Both the position numbers and the translations under genes were made by a program. A stretch of DNA of 64,000 nucleotides, from contig CM075767.1 of the NCBI GenBank assembly GCA_037974665.1, positions 25,073,498 to 25,137,497 of the forward strand, in the 5' to 3' direction. Of the stretch, positions 23,880 through 36,220 are shown piece after piece. The stretch comes from Ehretia macrophylla. Lineage: Eukaryota; Streptophyta; Magnoliopsida; Boraginales; Ehretiaceae. How positions within the stretch are numbered: position 1 is the first letter of the stretch; every line of letters begins with the position of its first letter. The notes below the pieces were generated by a model. It did not search any database. It saw nothing but the letters and a program-made list of their open reading frames with translations, and was not told the DNA's origin.

Positions 23880-24262
23880 ATTCTTGAAAATGATCTGATT
23901 TAAGGGATTGAGATACACCTGTTGTGATCAGTTTTCAATTGTTTGGAATGATGTTGTTGAGTGGATGACTGAAGTTTGCAGGCATAATCAGCTCCAATCT
24001 CTTGTACTTAAGATCTTGTTTTCGGCCTTAGATTATTTTATATGGTGTGAAAGAAACAAAAGGCTTTATGACCAAGTTTCTCTTGATGAAGAGTGAGTTT
24101 TTTAGATCGATAAATATAACCAACACCCGTATATGTTATTTTTGGGATTTAGATGGCAACCAACTTGTGAATGACTAATGTGGTTTGGTGCCAAAGTTGT
24201 TTTGTCTTGATATTATGATTTTATCGAGTTTAATGAAATCACTTGCTAAACTAGCAAAAAAA
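23880..24262 (+). pseudogene. LINE 3' fragment (zf-RVT) with poly-A tail, right of copia
   Basis: The + frame contains VVEWMTEVCRHNQLQSLVLK and FIWCERNKRLYDQ, the typical end of the zf-RVT domain of plant LINE ORF2. The 3' end reads gtttaatgaaatcacttgct followed shortly by a poly-A run at about 24255, as in genuine LINE tails. It belongs with 18660-18883. Confidence 0.7.
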
Positions 24263-24278
24263 AATATGAGCTATTCAG

Positions 24279-24360
24279 ATGCAAAAAGTTGCGAATTTAA
24301 ATCTCATTAATTAGACTGTACGACCTTAGATATTCTCTTAATAAAAAAAAAGAAAGAAGG
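24279..24360 (+). mobile_element. Short SINE-like retroposon with target duplication
   Basis: An 82-base segment with an A-rich 3' end lies between two copies of GCTATTCAG (24270-24278 and 24361-24369). The B-box-like gcgaatttaaatctc suggests a decayed tRNA-derived SINE. Confidence 0.55.
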
Positions 24361-24369
24361 GCTATTCAG

Positions 24370-25949
24370 GGTGCACCAGTTGGTGTATATGGAATGACAT
24401 ATTAGATGGTTTGTGTTACTTGCAAAAAAGACACAGGTAGAGTCTATTATTTAAAATATGTCTCGTAAAAAATAAATACGTGTTACTACTATATGTAATA
24501 ATTAGTTTATTAATTACAAAAATGTTATTTACTATTTTATTATAAAAATATAGTGATATATAACAATACTTTATTAATTATGGTCGTTTTAGTTTTTTTT
24601 CATAATAGCTATAAGACGGCTACTGGCTACTGGCTACTGGCGACATACGTGCTCATTACCTTACGCCTACGAACGAAGAAAGGTAGTATCAGATGCATGA
24701 AAGAAATAAAAAGAAACAGGAAACAAAAATAAACTTTACAAAAACTACATTTAAAAAAAGAAACAAGAAAAAAGATGAACTTTACAAAAGTTACTTTTTT
24801 CTTTCTTTGATTTAGAGGAGACTCGGAATCTCACACTCACGAAAAGGAGTATATCATTATACCAACAAAAGAAAAACAAAATTAGGTTTCTTATTTGAAA
24901 TTGTATTTTTGAAAGAAAAAATTTCTCTGAGTGCTAGTCTTTAAATACTTGTATAATCTCTTTATTTGGATGAGGAGCAAGTTTAATAGAATTTAATAAA
25001 ATAAATCAAACCAAACTAAAAAAAAAAAAACCAAAAGTTTAATTTATTAAACTTATAATCTTGGGATATATTATGCAAAAAATAATTAAAAGAATTAGCA
25101 GAGAACAGAGAATACGTCAAAATCACAAATATTATATAGTCATTAACTAATCTGGAACATGCCGCTACAGCATTGTAGAGTTTATAATCTTGGATGGATT
25201 TAATTTGATATTTTCTAAGGTGATTTTTTCATCATTGAAAAGAAAAAAAAAAGAAAAAAGAAAAAGGAGAGAGGGTAAAAAGGCTACAATTGAGTGTAAC
25301 TGTTATAAATAGATTAGGATACTTTATTCTATCCTTTTAACATTGCCTTCTAAAAATTTATTTAACTTTTAAATTACAAAAAATGAGAAGAAAAGTATTT
25401 TTATTAGATAAAATTAGATATTTAGTTTAACGGTTAAGAGTTTTAAAGCTATTAGATTAAACATTTATCTTGGGTGAAATAAATTACCCAAATATAAGGT
25501 TAAAATACTTACAATAAAATGCTAGTTAAAAGAAGATCTTAATTGAGTACGATAACCTGCCAAATTATAGGCGAATTTTATTAGCCTTCACAGGCAACGT
25601 TTTTGTAGTACTTGTTTTTGTTTTTTTTTTTTTCTGGTACAAAAATAATTAAAATTGTGGTCTAAATTCAAAATTTTTTAGGCATTCTACCTAATTGTTG
25701 GTGTTGTAGTACTTGTTTTCGTCAATGTATCTAAAGTACATAAAATTCTTACTTTAGTCCGAATTAAAAAGTTAATTTATCATATAATTAATGGAGTTTA
25801 TATGCGTGTGTCTTATTAATATTTAAATGTTAAATATGTTACAATAGACATCAATTCTTACTGATAGAAGAATTTACGAGGAGATACACTACAATGTGAC
25901 ACTTGGACACTTTTAGGGACTTCCTGAATACCATCTTTGAGAATATATA
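24370..25949. other. AT-rich intergenic region, no gene seen
   Basis: Poly-A/T runs and no open frame of note. A triplicated ctactgg lies near 24619-24638. Confidence 0.4.
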
Positions 25950-26238
25950 GGCTCTGTTTGTTTATCGTAAAATATTTTTTCTAAAAAATATGTTTTGGAT
26001 TTTACAGTGTTTAATAATGTTAAAAAATTAATTAATTATAATATATTTTACAAAATATTTTACGGTAAAAAATTAAGGTTACTTTTTTTAAATTTTATAG
26101 TATTTGATAACATTATAAAATTAATCTAACTGTAACATATTTTTCGGTCAATAATTACAATTAATACAAAATTTTATAAAATATTTTACTGAATTTTGGG
26201 ATAAGAAAAAATTTTTCGAACGGCAAACAAACGGAGCC
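25950..26238. mobile_element. MITE, 289 bp, just upstream of USP gene 2
   Basis: Inverted ends GGCTCTGTTTGTTT (25950) and its near-perfect inverse at 26225-26238, flanked by ATA on both sides. The inside repeats aatattttacggtaaaaaat-like phrases. Termini resemble Tourist/Harbinger-type MITEs, but the class is uncertain. It ends about 110 bases before the USP start, so it probably contributes promoter or 5' UTR sequence. Confidence 0.7.
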
Positions 26239-27504
26239 ATAGTGTTCGGACAATTTCATAGATATTAGATCAAAGTAGAACGAGAAAACCACTATTTGGT
26301 GTAAGAACAAAGAAGCAGATTTTTCAGGTTCAAGACTTGAGTAAGAAATGGAGCAAAGTAGTGGCAAGAAGAAGGTGATGATGGCAATTGATGAAAGTGA
26401 ATGTAGTCACTATGCTTTGGAATGGACACTTGAGAATCTTCGCAATTTAATAGACTCCAAGCTTCTGATCTTCACTGTGCAATCTATCTCAGATTTGTCT
26501 TACATCTATCCATCAACTTTTGGTGCTGCTTGTATGTTATTTTTTCTTTTTGTCTCGTTTAAGTTCTATTTTTGTTCTTCTGATAAATTTGTTCAAGTTT
26601 ATGGAAGATTCTTGAATAATTTAGAGTAATATTTGATGGCTAGTAAAATTATTTGAAGTGATGATAGTTTTATATAGATGACTTAGAGATGAAATATGAC
26701 AAAGTAGAGTATTTATTCATAAATTCAAGATTCTTACTCTTTTTTATTTTTAAAAATCAAGCTATTCCCTTTTCCCTTGTTCTTTTCCTTTGATTATTTC
26801 GGTAGGTTTCGGTAGCCGACCCTGTCTAGTGAGATAAAGACTTGGTTTACTGGATAGTTTGTTTACCTTGTAGCAGTGGAGATGTAAGCTTACCTTCTAA
26901 TTTTTGGTCTTCATCAATCGAACAAGAGAAACTTGAAGTTTGATAGTGTTTTCTGACAATTGTAAGGCAAGCATCATATTCTCTATGAATTTCAGTTGAT
27001 TGATGCTGAAAAAATTAGGATTAATAGAAATTTGAGCGGAGTTCAGCAAGGGTAGCAGAATGTGCCTTGATGGTTTTATGAATAAAAAATTACCTATAAC
27101 TGATGGATAACTTGAAAAATTGCATCGGGTTCAACTGAAGTAAGCAGATGATATTGCCTATTTGTGATTAGGTAATGTCAAGCATAGTTCTGTTCTTAGA
27201 AAGTGTTTAGGCTGTTATGCAATAAAAGTGTATCGATTACATCAGAACCTTTACGATTTGTTGACAAAGATGAGAGATGGTTATATATTATGACTATTAG
27301 CTATTCTTTATTTTTTTCTTTTCCTGTGATAAAAACGTTTGATCCAGTATGGTCTTTTTGGAGATTGGATTAGAGTCCTTAAAATTCCAATCGTGTTAAA
27401 GCATGTCAGTGAATGTTCTGCTTAATTACTATACTGATTTACTTTTGCCTAATTGAAGCTAATAATACATGCTCTTCAGAATTAGAATGTCCCTGGCCAG
27501 TAAA

Positions 27505-27640
27505 TACAGACTCAGTCAAGTGGTAAGGTCGTAGTAGCCTAGGAGGGGCTTAAGGGTTGAATTTCAGCAGCTACATCATCTTATTGGTTTAAAGTTCACC
27601 ATATACCACCTGAAAGAGCGCTAATATGTCTAGAACCTCA
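27505..27640 (+). mobile_element. Possible tRNA-derived SINE in USP gene 2 intron 1
   Basis: The phrases tcaagtggtaaggtcgta (A-box-like) and gggttgaatttc (B-box-like) are about 35 bases apart, as in tRNA-type SINE heads. No A tail or target duplication found. Confidence 0.35.
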
Positions 27641-29096
27641 AGCATTAATGTGGGATGTGAAGCTTAAATCTACATATCAAACCAAGTTAATTATTCTTTT
27701 TACTGGTTAAATTGATTTTGTTATTATGTTGACCTACATATGTCTTCCAGGCGTTTAGGATCTAAGGAAGGTTAAGACAACAACTTACCGGCATGCTTAT
27801 TTTCTTTGTTGCAGCTGCTGATCTCATAAAATCTATTCAGGAAAACAAAAGGAAGTTTGCCACTGCTTTGTTAGAGAAGGCCAAAGAAATCTGCAGCAAA
27901 TATGGGGTACAGTCTTGTCATATGTACTTCTCACTTTTCCCTTATACAACATCTCCAACGTTATTTCTTGAACTATGCTATGTGGAATGATCTGGAATGT
28001 GTGTCTGGTCCTAGATTCCTCAAGCCTGTAAGAAGAAGGAGAGCATCCTAAATTCCTCGAGATCTCCAATAATTGGTGTAGTATTTGTTAAACTGAAGAA
28101 ACTTTGACAAACGTGAAGGCATTTTTGAAGAACATACATTTCCAAAATCTGGAATATTAGACAACGAGGAGAAGCAAAGAAAATGATGATAGTCTATCGT
28201 TATCACGCTCTTTGCCAGCATGCACATAGACAAAGCCCAAAGACTAGATTTTCATTAATTTTTTTTAAAATTTTCCCCTATTAATAGAAAAGGGATATGA
28301 TCATTATATAAAATATGATTTGAGCAGGACGTGCAAGTTACTGAAGTTTTTAATCTTTTTGAGCTGCTATATTTGTTTCTCATTATTGAGAGACCCTACA
28401 CCTCCTAAAAATTAAAGTACGTAGTTGAATAGGGCATGAATAAATTATTTATTGCTAACATCTCTTTTTCAAGTTTTGGGTACAATGGATGCCATGGGGT
28501 ATAAACTCTTTGCTAACATTTTAGACTGTTAAGAAAGTATTATTAAAATGAATAAAAACTTTTGCTAGGGAATATCTTACGGTAGATATTTTTTTACTGT
28601 GTCTGATTGCCGAGTCTACAAACAATAATGCATGATGCTATGAAGGATTCACCCTAAAATATTTGCATTGATCTCCAAGTGTTTTCTTGGTCTTTTTTAT
28701 TTTCCACTTTTCATGCTCTTTTTCTCTTTATTGGGCTACAGGTAGCTGCAGAGACCATTACAGAAGTTTTTTTTTTTTTAATAAAAGGAAGGGTTCTTCC
28801 CTCCGGGAATTTTATTAATATCAAAAGAAAAGTACAAAAGTGGAGGGGGACAAAGGCCGGAACCTCCACGGGGATTGGGGTACTTACCTGTCCCAAAAGC
28901 TCAGCTAATCTAAAAGGAACACAATTTGTTCCTTTTTACAAGAGCCTAAACAAAATAAAATGATAAAACAAAAATGCAACGCATAACGTACTGTTAACGG
29001 GAAAGGGGAACAGAAGCAAGAACCTCTTTCCAAGTAAATCTAAAATGTGGTAATTGAAGTTTATCAATTCTGATCATACCTCTTAATTGCTTTTGA

Positions 29097-32000
29097 TCAT
29101 CTTGTATTTTCAAAAATGCAGCAAGTTTCCGCAAAGGCACCTTGGTTGGCAAGCAGGTCGGCAGGTTGATTTCCTTCCCTATAAATGTGCGAGATGAAGC
29201 CTTGACAATCTTTGAGTAAACTATTAGCTTTACAGATATCATAAGAATTCTCCCAATTACTAGATTTATTATTCTGTATAGCATGAACAACTCCTTTTGC
29301 ATCCATTTCCACCCAAATTTTCTTGATGTTTCTGGTTTTACAGATTGTTAAACCAGCAATGAGGGCCATGATTTCAGCTTTGTAGGCAGAGGTGCATTCA
29401 ACTGGCAAACAGAAACCCCAGATAAAGGAACCTTTATAATCTCTAAGAATTCCCCCTCCACCAGCTTTCCCCAAGTCCCGATAGAAACTGCCATCCACAT
29501 TCAGTTTATAGTAGTCTTCCACAAGTTTTTTCCATAAGACGACACAAGGGGCTTTATATGACTGTTGACTTTTGAAAGAGCAAGAAAAGAGCTCAGCAAT
29601 AGCAAAATCACCTTTCCATTGCCATTTTTCAAGGAGGTTTGCAGCAAAAAGTTGCGCCACCATTCTGAAGATTCTCCAAATTATTCTAGCAAGATTGAAT
29701 CCCAAACCTCTATGCTTAGCATCATTTCTTTCATTCCAAATAAACCAGCATATAAGGATAGGGATCAAAGTTCTAATATGCCCTTTGCAGGTATAGTCTC
29801 CAGAGAAGAGCCAACAAGAGAACCAATGTTTAATGGAGACAGATAAAGGAATTTTAACTTTAAAGATCTCTGCGAAGTGAGTCCAAACTTTCTGTGCAGC
29901 TGAACTTTCAAAGAAACAATGACTAATAGATTCAACCTCTTGACAACAATGGTACTTAGAAGCCAAAATAAATCCTTTTTGTTGCAGTCTGCTATCAGTT
30001 GGAAGCCAATTATTGACAAGTCTCCAGAAAAAGAATGATATCTTTATGGGAAAAGAGCCACACCAAGCATAGGATAGAGCAAGCTGAGAAGGCTTCTTTT
30101 GGCGGATCTCATTCCAAGCACTCATAATAGAGAAGTTTCCATCTTGAGTGAGGCTCCAAAAAGGCTTATCTTGTGCACTGGGATCAATATGAATTTTAAG
30201 GATCTCTTGAACATAATTTTCGGGAAGAACTGAATTTAGCAGATCAATATTCCATTTGTCATTGAGAATGAAATTCTTAACTTTGATGAATGAAGTTCCT
30301 CTGTGATCGGCATAGTCTTTCAAAGCAGAGTTTCCCCACCAAACATCATGCCAAAAGAACATATTTGCTTAACCAATTCGCCACCTAATGAACTTTTCAG
30401 TAATAGTTCCAACTTTTTTCATTCTTCTCCACAAAGGTGAATCATGAATAGAAGTCTTAACAACACAAGGATGTTTGTTAAGGCAATACTTGTTGTTCAT
30501 TAACTGCGCCCAAGTGTTATTAGAAGTTCTGAAACGCCACCAAATCTTCATTTCCATGGCAGTATTAAGATCTTTCAGATTTCTGAATCCCAGGCCCCCT
30601 TCTGAAATGGGAAAATAGGAAGTCTTCCAAGAAGCCCAGTGCATCTTGTAAGAATCAGATTTAGAACCCCAGAGGAATCTATTGAACATTTTTTCAACCC
30701 CATCAATCACCTGATTAGTAGGACAGATCACTTGCAGCAAATGAAGAGGCATAGCCGATAATGTGCTTTTTATTAAAGTGATTCTGCCACTTGGTGAAAG
30801 AAGTGTAGTTTCCCAACCAAGCAGTCTATTGGATATTTTTTATAACAGCCTATCATAAAGAAAATTTTTTCTTCGCTCCCTTAAATAGTGGCACCCCAAG
30901 ATAAGTGACTGGAAAATTTTTTTGTTGAAAACCAGTAGCAGCAGCAATGATTTCGGCCCTGGTAGGATTAGATTTCCTAGAAATAAGAAATCCACTTTTG
31001 AGATGGTTGACTTTTTGGCCAGAAATTGTTTCATACTCCTCGAGGAAACTTATCAATTTGGAAAGAGCATGTTTACTGCCATTAGAGAAAATGATGACAT
31101 CATCTGCAAAAGAAAGATGGGAGATGGAGATTCTAGCACCTGTATTATATCTTAGAGAAGGAAATTTCCCATATAAGATATTTAAGCCTCTGGAAAGATA
31201 TTCAGCTGCAATAATAAATAAGGCTGGAGAAATCGAGTCTCCCTGTCTTAAGCCTCTGGAAGATTTGATGAAGCCGGTTGTTTCTCCATTGATGAGAACA
31301 GAAAACCAACAATAAGATATGTACCTCGTGATTTTAGAGATCCACTCTTCATTGAACCCAAAACATTTGAGAATTTTGAACATAAAATTCCATTGAACTC
31401 TGTCATAAGCCTTCATCAGGTCAAGTTTGAAGATCACATTGCCTCATCTAGTGTGTTTATCGATATAGTGAACAAGTTCTTGAGCAAGAAGAATATTATC
31501 TCCAATTTGTCTCCCTGGCGTGAATCCACTTTGATTGCCAGAGATAAGTTTAGGGAGAAAGCCAGCAAGCCTTTCAGCAAGAATTTTATTAATGATCTTG
31601 TTAAGAACATTACACAGACTAATAGGTCTGAATTCACTCCACTTTCTGGCGCCCTCTGATTTAGGGACAAGAACAATAGAGGTAGCAGTGACCCCTCTAG
31701 GCATATGTGCTCCATGAAAGAAGTCTATGATAACTTCATTCAGATCATTCGCAATGATATTCCAGCAAGATTGGTAAAAAAGAGAAGAAAAACCATCTGG
31801 ACCAGCTGAATTGTTGGGATCAATAGAAAAGACCACTTTCTTAATTTCCTCCAGGGAGGGGATTGTGTTGAGTTCAAGATTATCGGCTTCTACTATAATA
31901 CTTGGAATGAGGTCCCATTGGCCTTCCAAGTTGTTGTTTGATTGTTGATCATCATCACTCAATAAATTGGAGAAGAATTCAACAGCATTCTTTTTTATTT

Positions 32001-33153
32001 CTTCGAGATCTTCAATAACCTCTCCCCTGTCATTTTTAATGCTCCATATGAAATTCTTTTGTCTTCTTTTCTTCATGATGGCCTGGAAGTATTTAGTGTT
32101 TCTGTCACCTTCAGCTAACCATTTGCATCCCGCTTTTTGTTTCCAGAAGCCTTCCTCAACAGCCAAACATTTATTCAGTTTAGCTTCTGCCTTAGAGAGG
32201 TTCTCTCTATTGTCTGGGGAAGGAAGAATTGAGAAAAGGTTTTCCATGCAACTGACTTCCTCCTCAGCTTCGATCATTTTTTGGAAAATGTTTCCAAACA
32301 CCTGTTTATTCCATCTCCTTAAAGTTGCTTTCAATCTTGTCAACTTAATCCAAAACTTCATTAAACCATTATACTCAACAGGGAGTTTCCAATTATCATT
32401 GACAAGATCCTGGAAAGTGTGATGCTTTGTCCATACATTGAGGAATCTGAAATTAGATGGGCCAGAGAGTAAAGTATTTTGGCAACTGATCAACAGGGGG
32501 CAGTGGTCAGAACCTGATCTGGGGAAGTGTTGGACTCTAGTACCTGAGAAAAAATTGGTCCATTCTTCATTTGTGCAAACTCGGTCCAGCCTTTGCAACA
32601 TAGTATTATTTGTCCAAGTGAAAGGGTTGCCTTCAAAACCTGCATCATTTAAGCCACCATTGGACAAACAAGTGGCAAAATCATCCATAGCATTCACATT
32701 AGGGAAACCACCACGTTTTCTCTCACTTGCAGCAAGAATGATGTTAAAATCTCCACCCACTAACCATGGTCCTGCAAAAGAATTAGAAACAGCCAAAAGT
32801 TCTTCCCAAAGATCCATTCTTTCATACCTATTACTTTTAGCGTAAACAAAGGAAGCCACAATTTTATTCTTCAACCAAGGACAATCCATAGAAACAGTAA
32901 GGCTCTGTGTATGGTTTCTCACCATCGAACAACTTATAGAATCCTCCCAAAAAAACCAAATTTTATTAGAGCAATTGAAACTAGCAGACTGGAAACCAAT
33001 TTGTCTGGCATAAAAGTTGATATTATCCTGCTTCACCATAGGTTCAAGAATAGTAACAAATTTGGGTTTGTAAATTTTGATTAGTTTCTTGAGTCTACGA
33101 AGACTTTTCGCCCCCGCAATACCTTTAATATTCCAAATAATTCCTTTAATCAT
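29097..33153 (-). pseudogene. LINE ORF2: endonuclease, reverse transcriptase, zf-RVT, RNase H
   Basis: Starts MIKGIIWNIKG at 33153. The apurinic-type endonuclease follows (VGGDFNIIL; GSDHCPLLI), then the RT with GPDGFSSLFYQSCW, FKLDLMKAYDRV, GLRQGDSISPALF and the catalytic FADD in LSFADDVIIF. Breaks: an in-frame TGA at 31446-31444, a frameshift near 30860, a TAA at about 30840, and a TAA at 30371-30369 (GGT TAA GCA, probably once Gln). C-terminal parts are the zf-RVT region (SYAWCGSFPIKISFFFWRL, then CCQEVESISHCFFE) and an RNase H domain (KLNVDGSFY, AYKAEIMALIAGL, IWVEMDAKG), ending at 29097. The RNase H tail is usual for plant L1 elements. Confidence 0.93.
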
Positions 33154-33681
33154 TGGGCAGGTTTTTGAGAGAGATCTTCTTTTATTTTTAAACTTAAGCT
33201 TCTGCTTCGGGTAAGAGGCGGGGATTTATTTTGGGGGTATTTTGGAAATCTCAGAATGAGGAAGAACATTCGATTTGGATGTTATATCTTTCATGGATTT
33301 GCTCCTGTGGATCTCTCTTGGGTGAATATTAAATAGGGGGTCAGAGCTGTCATTGCTCTCTGATATTTCTTTGCTCTGGTCAGATACAAAATTTAGATCT
33401 CTAGGATTTTCAATGGGTAATTGTGATTGATTAGAGTGGGCAGCTAAATTAAAGGCACCATCAATTTCTGGATGAAGGCATGCTTCTAAGGACAGGTTCT
33501 CTTTATTTTCGTTGGTTTTATCATTTAAGGCATGAGTTAACTCTTTGTTTCCAAATAAAACAACTTCTACATTAATGCCCTGTATTGACTGAATGGAGAT
33601 GGGGCTGGGGATTTTGTCTTGCGAACGGACAGAATTAAGGATTAATGCATTGCTATCAGCTACTTTTTCTTGTGAATTAAA

Positions 33682-35067
33682 TTATGTTTCATGATTTTGG
33701 TGCAAACTTTTCGAGGAAGTAGGTGTAGAGCAATGAAAAAGAACCTGTTGCCCATTAATAGGGGGATCTTCCTTTAGGTTGCAGACTGCTTCCGATCCAG
33801 ATCTTTTAGTAGTCACTTGTTGTGCAACATTTTCACTACTCTTGTTGTCTGAAGCAGGACCAACCTCATTGTTTCCGGCACTGGGATCATCAATATTAAC
33901 CACTTTCATCAAATCCCCAGCATTCAATTCATTTCTTGACTCAAGATTTTTTCTCTTGGCAGATTCCTCATTTTCTTTTTCTTTCGATTCTTTGCTACTT
34001 TCCCCCTCATACACGATATTATTTTCTTCCCCATTATCATTCAATTTGTTCAAGACTTCATAGGAATTGCTCGCAATTCTTTTTCTTTTTTCTTGAATAT
34101 TCTTACGTTGTTTTTCCTCAACATCAGGTTTGGGGTTCTTACCTTTCTTCCCTGCCTCCTTTTTCATAATATCCTTCTGTTTGTTTTGATTATCAGCTTG
34201 TTCTTTAGGCTCCATAGCTTGTTTCTTCTTCTCGTAGGCTTTTTTTTGTTGGATAGGCTTTGGATTGTTAGGATCCAAATAACAATGTTGAGGTGAATGA
34301 CCCAGGTGATAACATTTAGTGCAATACTCTGGAATCTTCTCAAAGATAACTTCCTGCCAATGGCTTTTGATAACTTGCCCTGTAGTTCTGTCTTTAGTTT
34401 GGATCCAAATTCCTTTAGGAGGAGTTTTTAGGCAGTCAAACTCAACACAAACCCGAGCTGTAGCAAGACGATCTCCTTTTGTTGTTCTCTCATCCATTTG
34501 CAGAGGGGGACCAATGGCCTTAGCAATATTCATCAACGAAGATTTCTCCAAAAGATGAGCTTTCAGTGAGGGAAAAGTCACCCAAACAGGTGCAATCGAC
34601 GATTCCTTATCTGGATCGAAGTCCCGCGACCATTTTTGGGTACACATTTTGTTACCTGCAACATACCAACTTTCTCTTTCCCAGATCCGCTTGTAATCGA
34701 CTTCATTTGTGAGTTTAATCAGAATGTGCTTCGGATCAAGCCAGAGGATATCAAACGCACTTGTGAGTTTTGCTGAAACGAAAGCTCTTTTGATGGTTTC
34801 AAGTTTTGGCATTCGCGAGAACTTACCCACAATGGCGAAACGGAAAGGTTCTGCGAGGGACCTGAGCTCATCATCGAAGAACACAACTGCAGCGTCATTT
34901 TGGAAAGTCTCCATGGGTCTGTTAGTAGGGATGAGAGGTGGAACTGAGGCATTGAGAACATATCTAAAGGTTTTATTCCACCCTCTTTGATCGAGGAGGT
35001 TTGGATCTGGTAGTTTTGGAAGGATTGGCGCTAGATGAGGGAAGTCATGTGGCGGAGGATCCGCCAT
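33682..35067 (-). CDS. LINE ORF1 (gag-like, DUF4283 plus zinc knuckle)
   Basis: 461 aa open from ATG at 35067. The N-terminal half has the DUF4283-like pattern (FAIVGKFSRMPKLETIKRAF; IWERESWYVAGNKM), followed by a CCHC knuckle CTKCYHLGHSPQHC and a long Lys/Glu-rich tail. The stop at 33682 (HET*FNSQ) is probably premature, because a Ser/Asn-rich reading frame continues in phase for about 150 codons towards ORF2. ORF1 proteins of this class bind element RNA. Confidence 0.88.
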   Translation of the reverse strand: MADPPPHDFPHLAPILPKLPDPNLLDQRGWNKTFRYVLNASVPPLIPTNRPMETFQNDAAVVFFDDELRSLAEPFRFAIVGKFSRMPKLETIKRAFVSAKLTSAFDILWLDPKHILIKLTNEVDYKRIWERESWYVAGNKMCTQKWSRDFDPDKESSIAPVWVTFPSLKAHLLEKSSLMNIAKAIGPPLQMDERTTKGDRLATARVCVEFDCLKTPPKGIWIQTKDRTTGQVIKSHWQEVIFEKIPEYCTKCYHLGHSPQHCYLDPNNPKPIQQKKAYEKKKQAMEPKEQADNQNKQKDIMKKEAGKKGKNPKPDVEEKQRKNIQEKRKRIASNSYEVLNKLNDNGEENNIVYEGESSKESKEKENEESAKRKNLESRNELNAGDLMKVVNIDDPSAGNNEVGPASDNKSSENVAQQVTTKRSGSEAVCNLKEDPPINGQQVLFHCSTPTSSKSLHQNHET

Positions 35068-35390
35068 TTTTCAGAGAGAGAAGGTTTTTCAGAGAGACGT
35101 TGGGGTGGTGCAGAGAGACGTGTGTTTTACCCATTACAGAAGTTGGTGAACCTAAGGAGGCCATTTGCGAAGCCGTAGAAAAGCTGAACATCCAGTTGCT
35201 TGTGTTGGGTAGTCATGGTCGTACAGCCCTAGGAAGGTTAGTCTTGATTGAACATGGCTCATGTACAAGCTCCAATGTTAATTATGAGGCAAAATCTTGT
35301 TCTTAATTTTTTTGAAGTAGTTTTTGTGAAGAAAAATATTAAAGTAGGAAGGAGAAAAGTATGTAAGTATTTTGTTTGGGAAGGTAAATG

Positions 35391-36220
35391 CTATCCATTT
35401 CCTCAATTGCTCGTGAAATAATGAGGTTCAACACTCTTGTCTTTCCGGCGAGCACTACACTTTCTTTTGACGCGAGTACCTCTTTTGCTTCTAGCGTCCT
35501 CTTCTCAGCGGTCTTTTGCTCAAGCAACAGAATATTCCTTCTTTTATTCTTTCTTCTTTTGACGTTGCTCGTCTGCAACATCTTGACAGCAAACCGGTAA
35601 TCTTGTTCGGCCTTCTTCATCTTTTTTAACAGCTGGATCTTTTTGCATTTTGTGTGCAACCCTAAGCATTGATACCATGTTGTAAATTGGATCTAGCATA
35701 CAAATGCAATAAACATAATATTTTTAACGTGGTTCAAACTTTACCACAGACACCTAAGCCCTGATATATTTCCCAAATCCGATTTTTAATCGGCTCTTAT
35801 AACTACATTTCTTAACTAGCTTATGGTGCTTTGATACAAAACCAATAAGCCTATCAATAGCCAATTCCATAACAACTAAATATGATGATTTGTGGCTATA
35901 ATTTCACGTGGCCTAACTTTATGAGCTAATCAAATTAGGTCACCTTTACCTAAAATCACCATTCATCAAATTAATTATTTAGGCCACCAATTGAAGTTGT
36001 CTTTTATTGTTGGAGATGAGTCATCAATTATCCAACAATGTCCCACTTTGATGGAAGATAGTATATATAAGTAGTTTATACAAGGTATTGTAGCTATAAA
36101 GGATAATTTAGGTTAATATTTTTAGGCCAATTGATTTGAGATCTAAATCCTGATTTCTTATGACTACAATACCGGGCTAGGGCCCTGGGCTCTACGCTTG
36201 ATAGGCCTCTCAACATGACA
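35391..36220 (-). mobile_element. LTR-element fragment B: internal start, PBS, 543-bp LTR
   Basis: The LTR (35678-36220, TG..CA on either strand) is followed on the - strand by a primer-binding site TGGTATCAATGC (35677-35666, initiator-Met tRNA type) and by a small Lys-rich open frame (35659-35391) containing KKMKKAEQDYRFAVKMLQ. The small frame recurs in fragments A (63409-63714) and C (36629-36865), so it is part of the element; no gag or pol is seen, so this is a non-autonomous family. B holds the unfilled version of the CACTA target, with TAA at 35972-35974. Confidence 0.72.

Larger units (their letters stand above)
28769..35130 (-). mobile_element. L1-type LINE, nearly full length, inserted in USP gene 2 exon 3
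   Basis: Poly-T at 28767-28779 is the poly-A tail of a - strand element. The target duplication CCATTACAGAAGTT (28755-28768 and 35131-35144) is 12-14 bp, depending on how many T belong to the tail. ORF1 begins 64 bases inside the 5' end (start codon at 35067), so the 5' end looks complete. ORF1 and ORF2 follow in standard order. Internal stops and one frameshift make it inactive now. Confidence 0.95.
26348..35236 (+). pseudogene. Universal stress protein gene 2, exon 3 split by a LINE
   Basis: Exon 1 (26348-26531) encodes MEQSSGKKKVMMAIDESEC and onward to FGAA; exon 2 (27815-27906) SADLIKSIQEN...LLEKAKEIC; splice positions and phases equal those of gene 1. Exon 3 starts at 28742 (VAAETITEV), is interrupted at 28768, and resumes at 35145 (GEPKEAICEAVEKLNIQLL, then VLGSHGRTALGR), ending at 35236 before a GT donor. 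Between lies a 6.36 kb LINE, with CCATTACAGAAGTT at both borders. I found no exon 4, which in gene 1 supplies the Gly-Ser of the ATP-binding signature and the last strand; downstream sequence turns into transposon within about 150 bases. Exon reading frames are otherwise clean, so the gene was probably functional until the insertion or the loss of its 3' end. Confidence 0.88.

Noticed and set aside
27521..27590. Possible tRNA gene in USP gene 2 intron 1
   Set aside because: A- and B-box-like words are present but no cloverleaf or acceptor stem forms; listed only as a possible SINE.
31967..35000. Long + strand open frames opposite LINE ORF1 and ORF2
   Set aside because: Shadow frames of the - strand LINE genes, which carry all the recognisable motifs.
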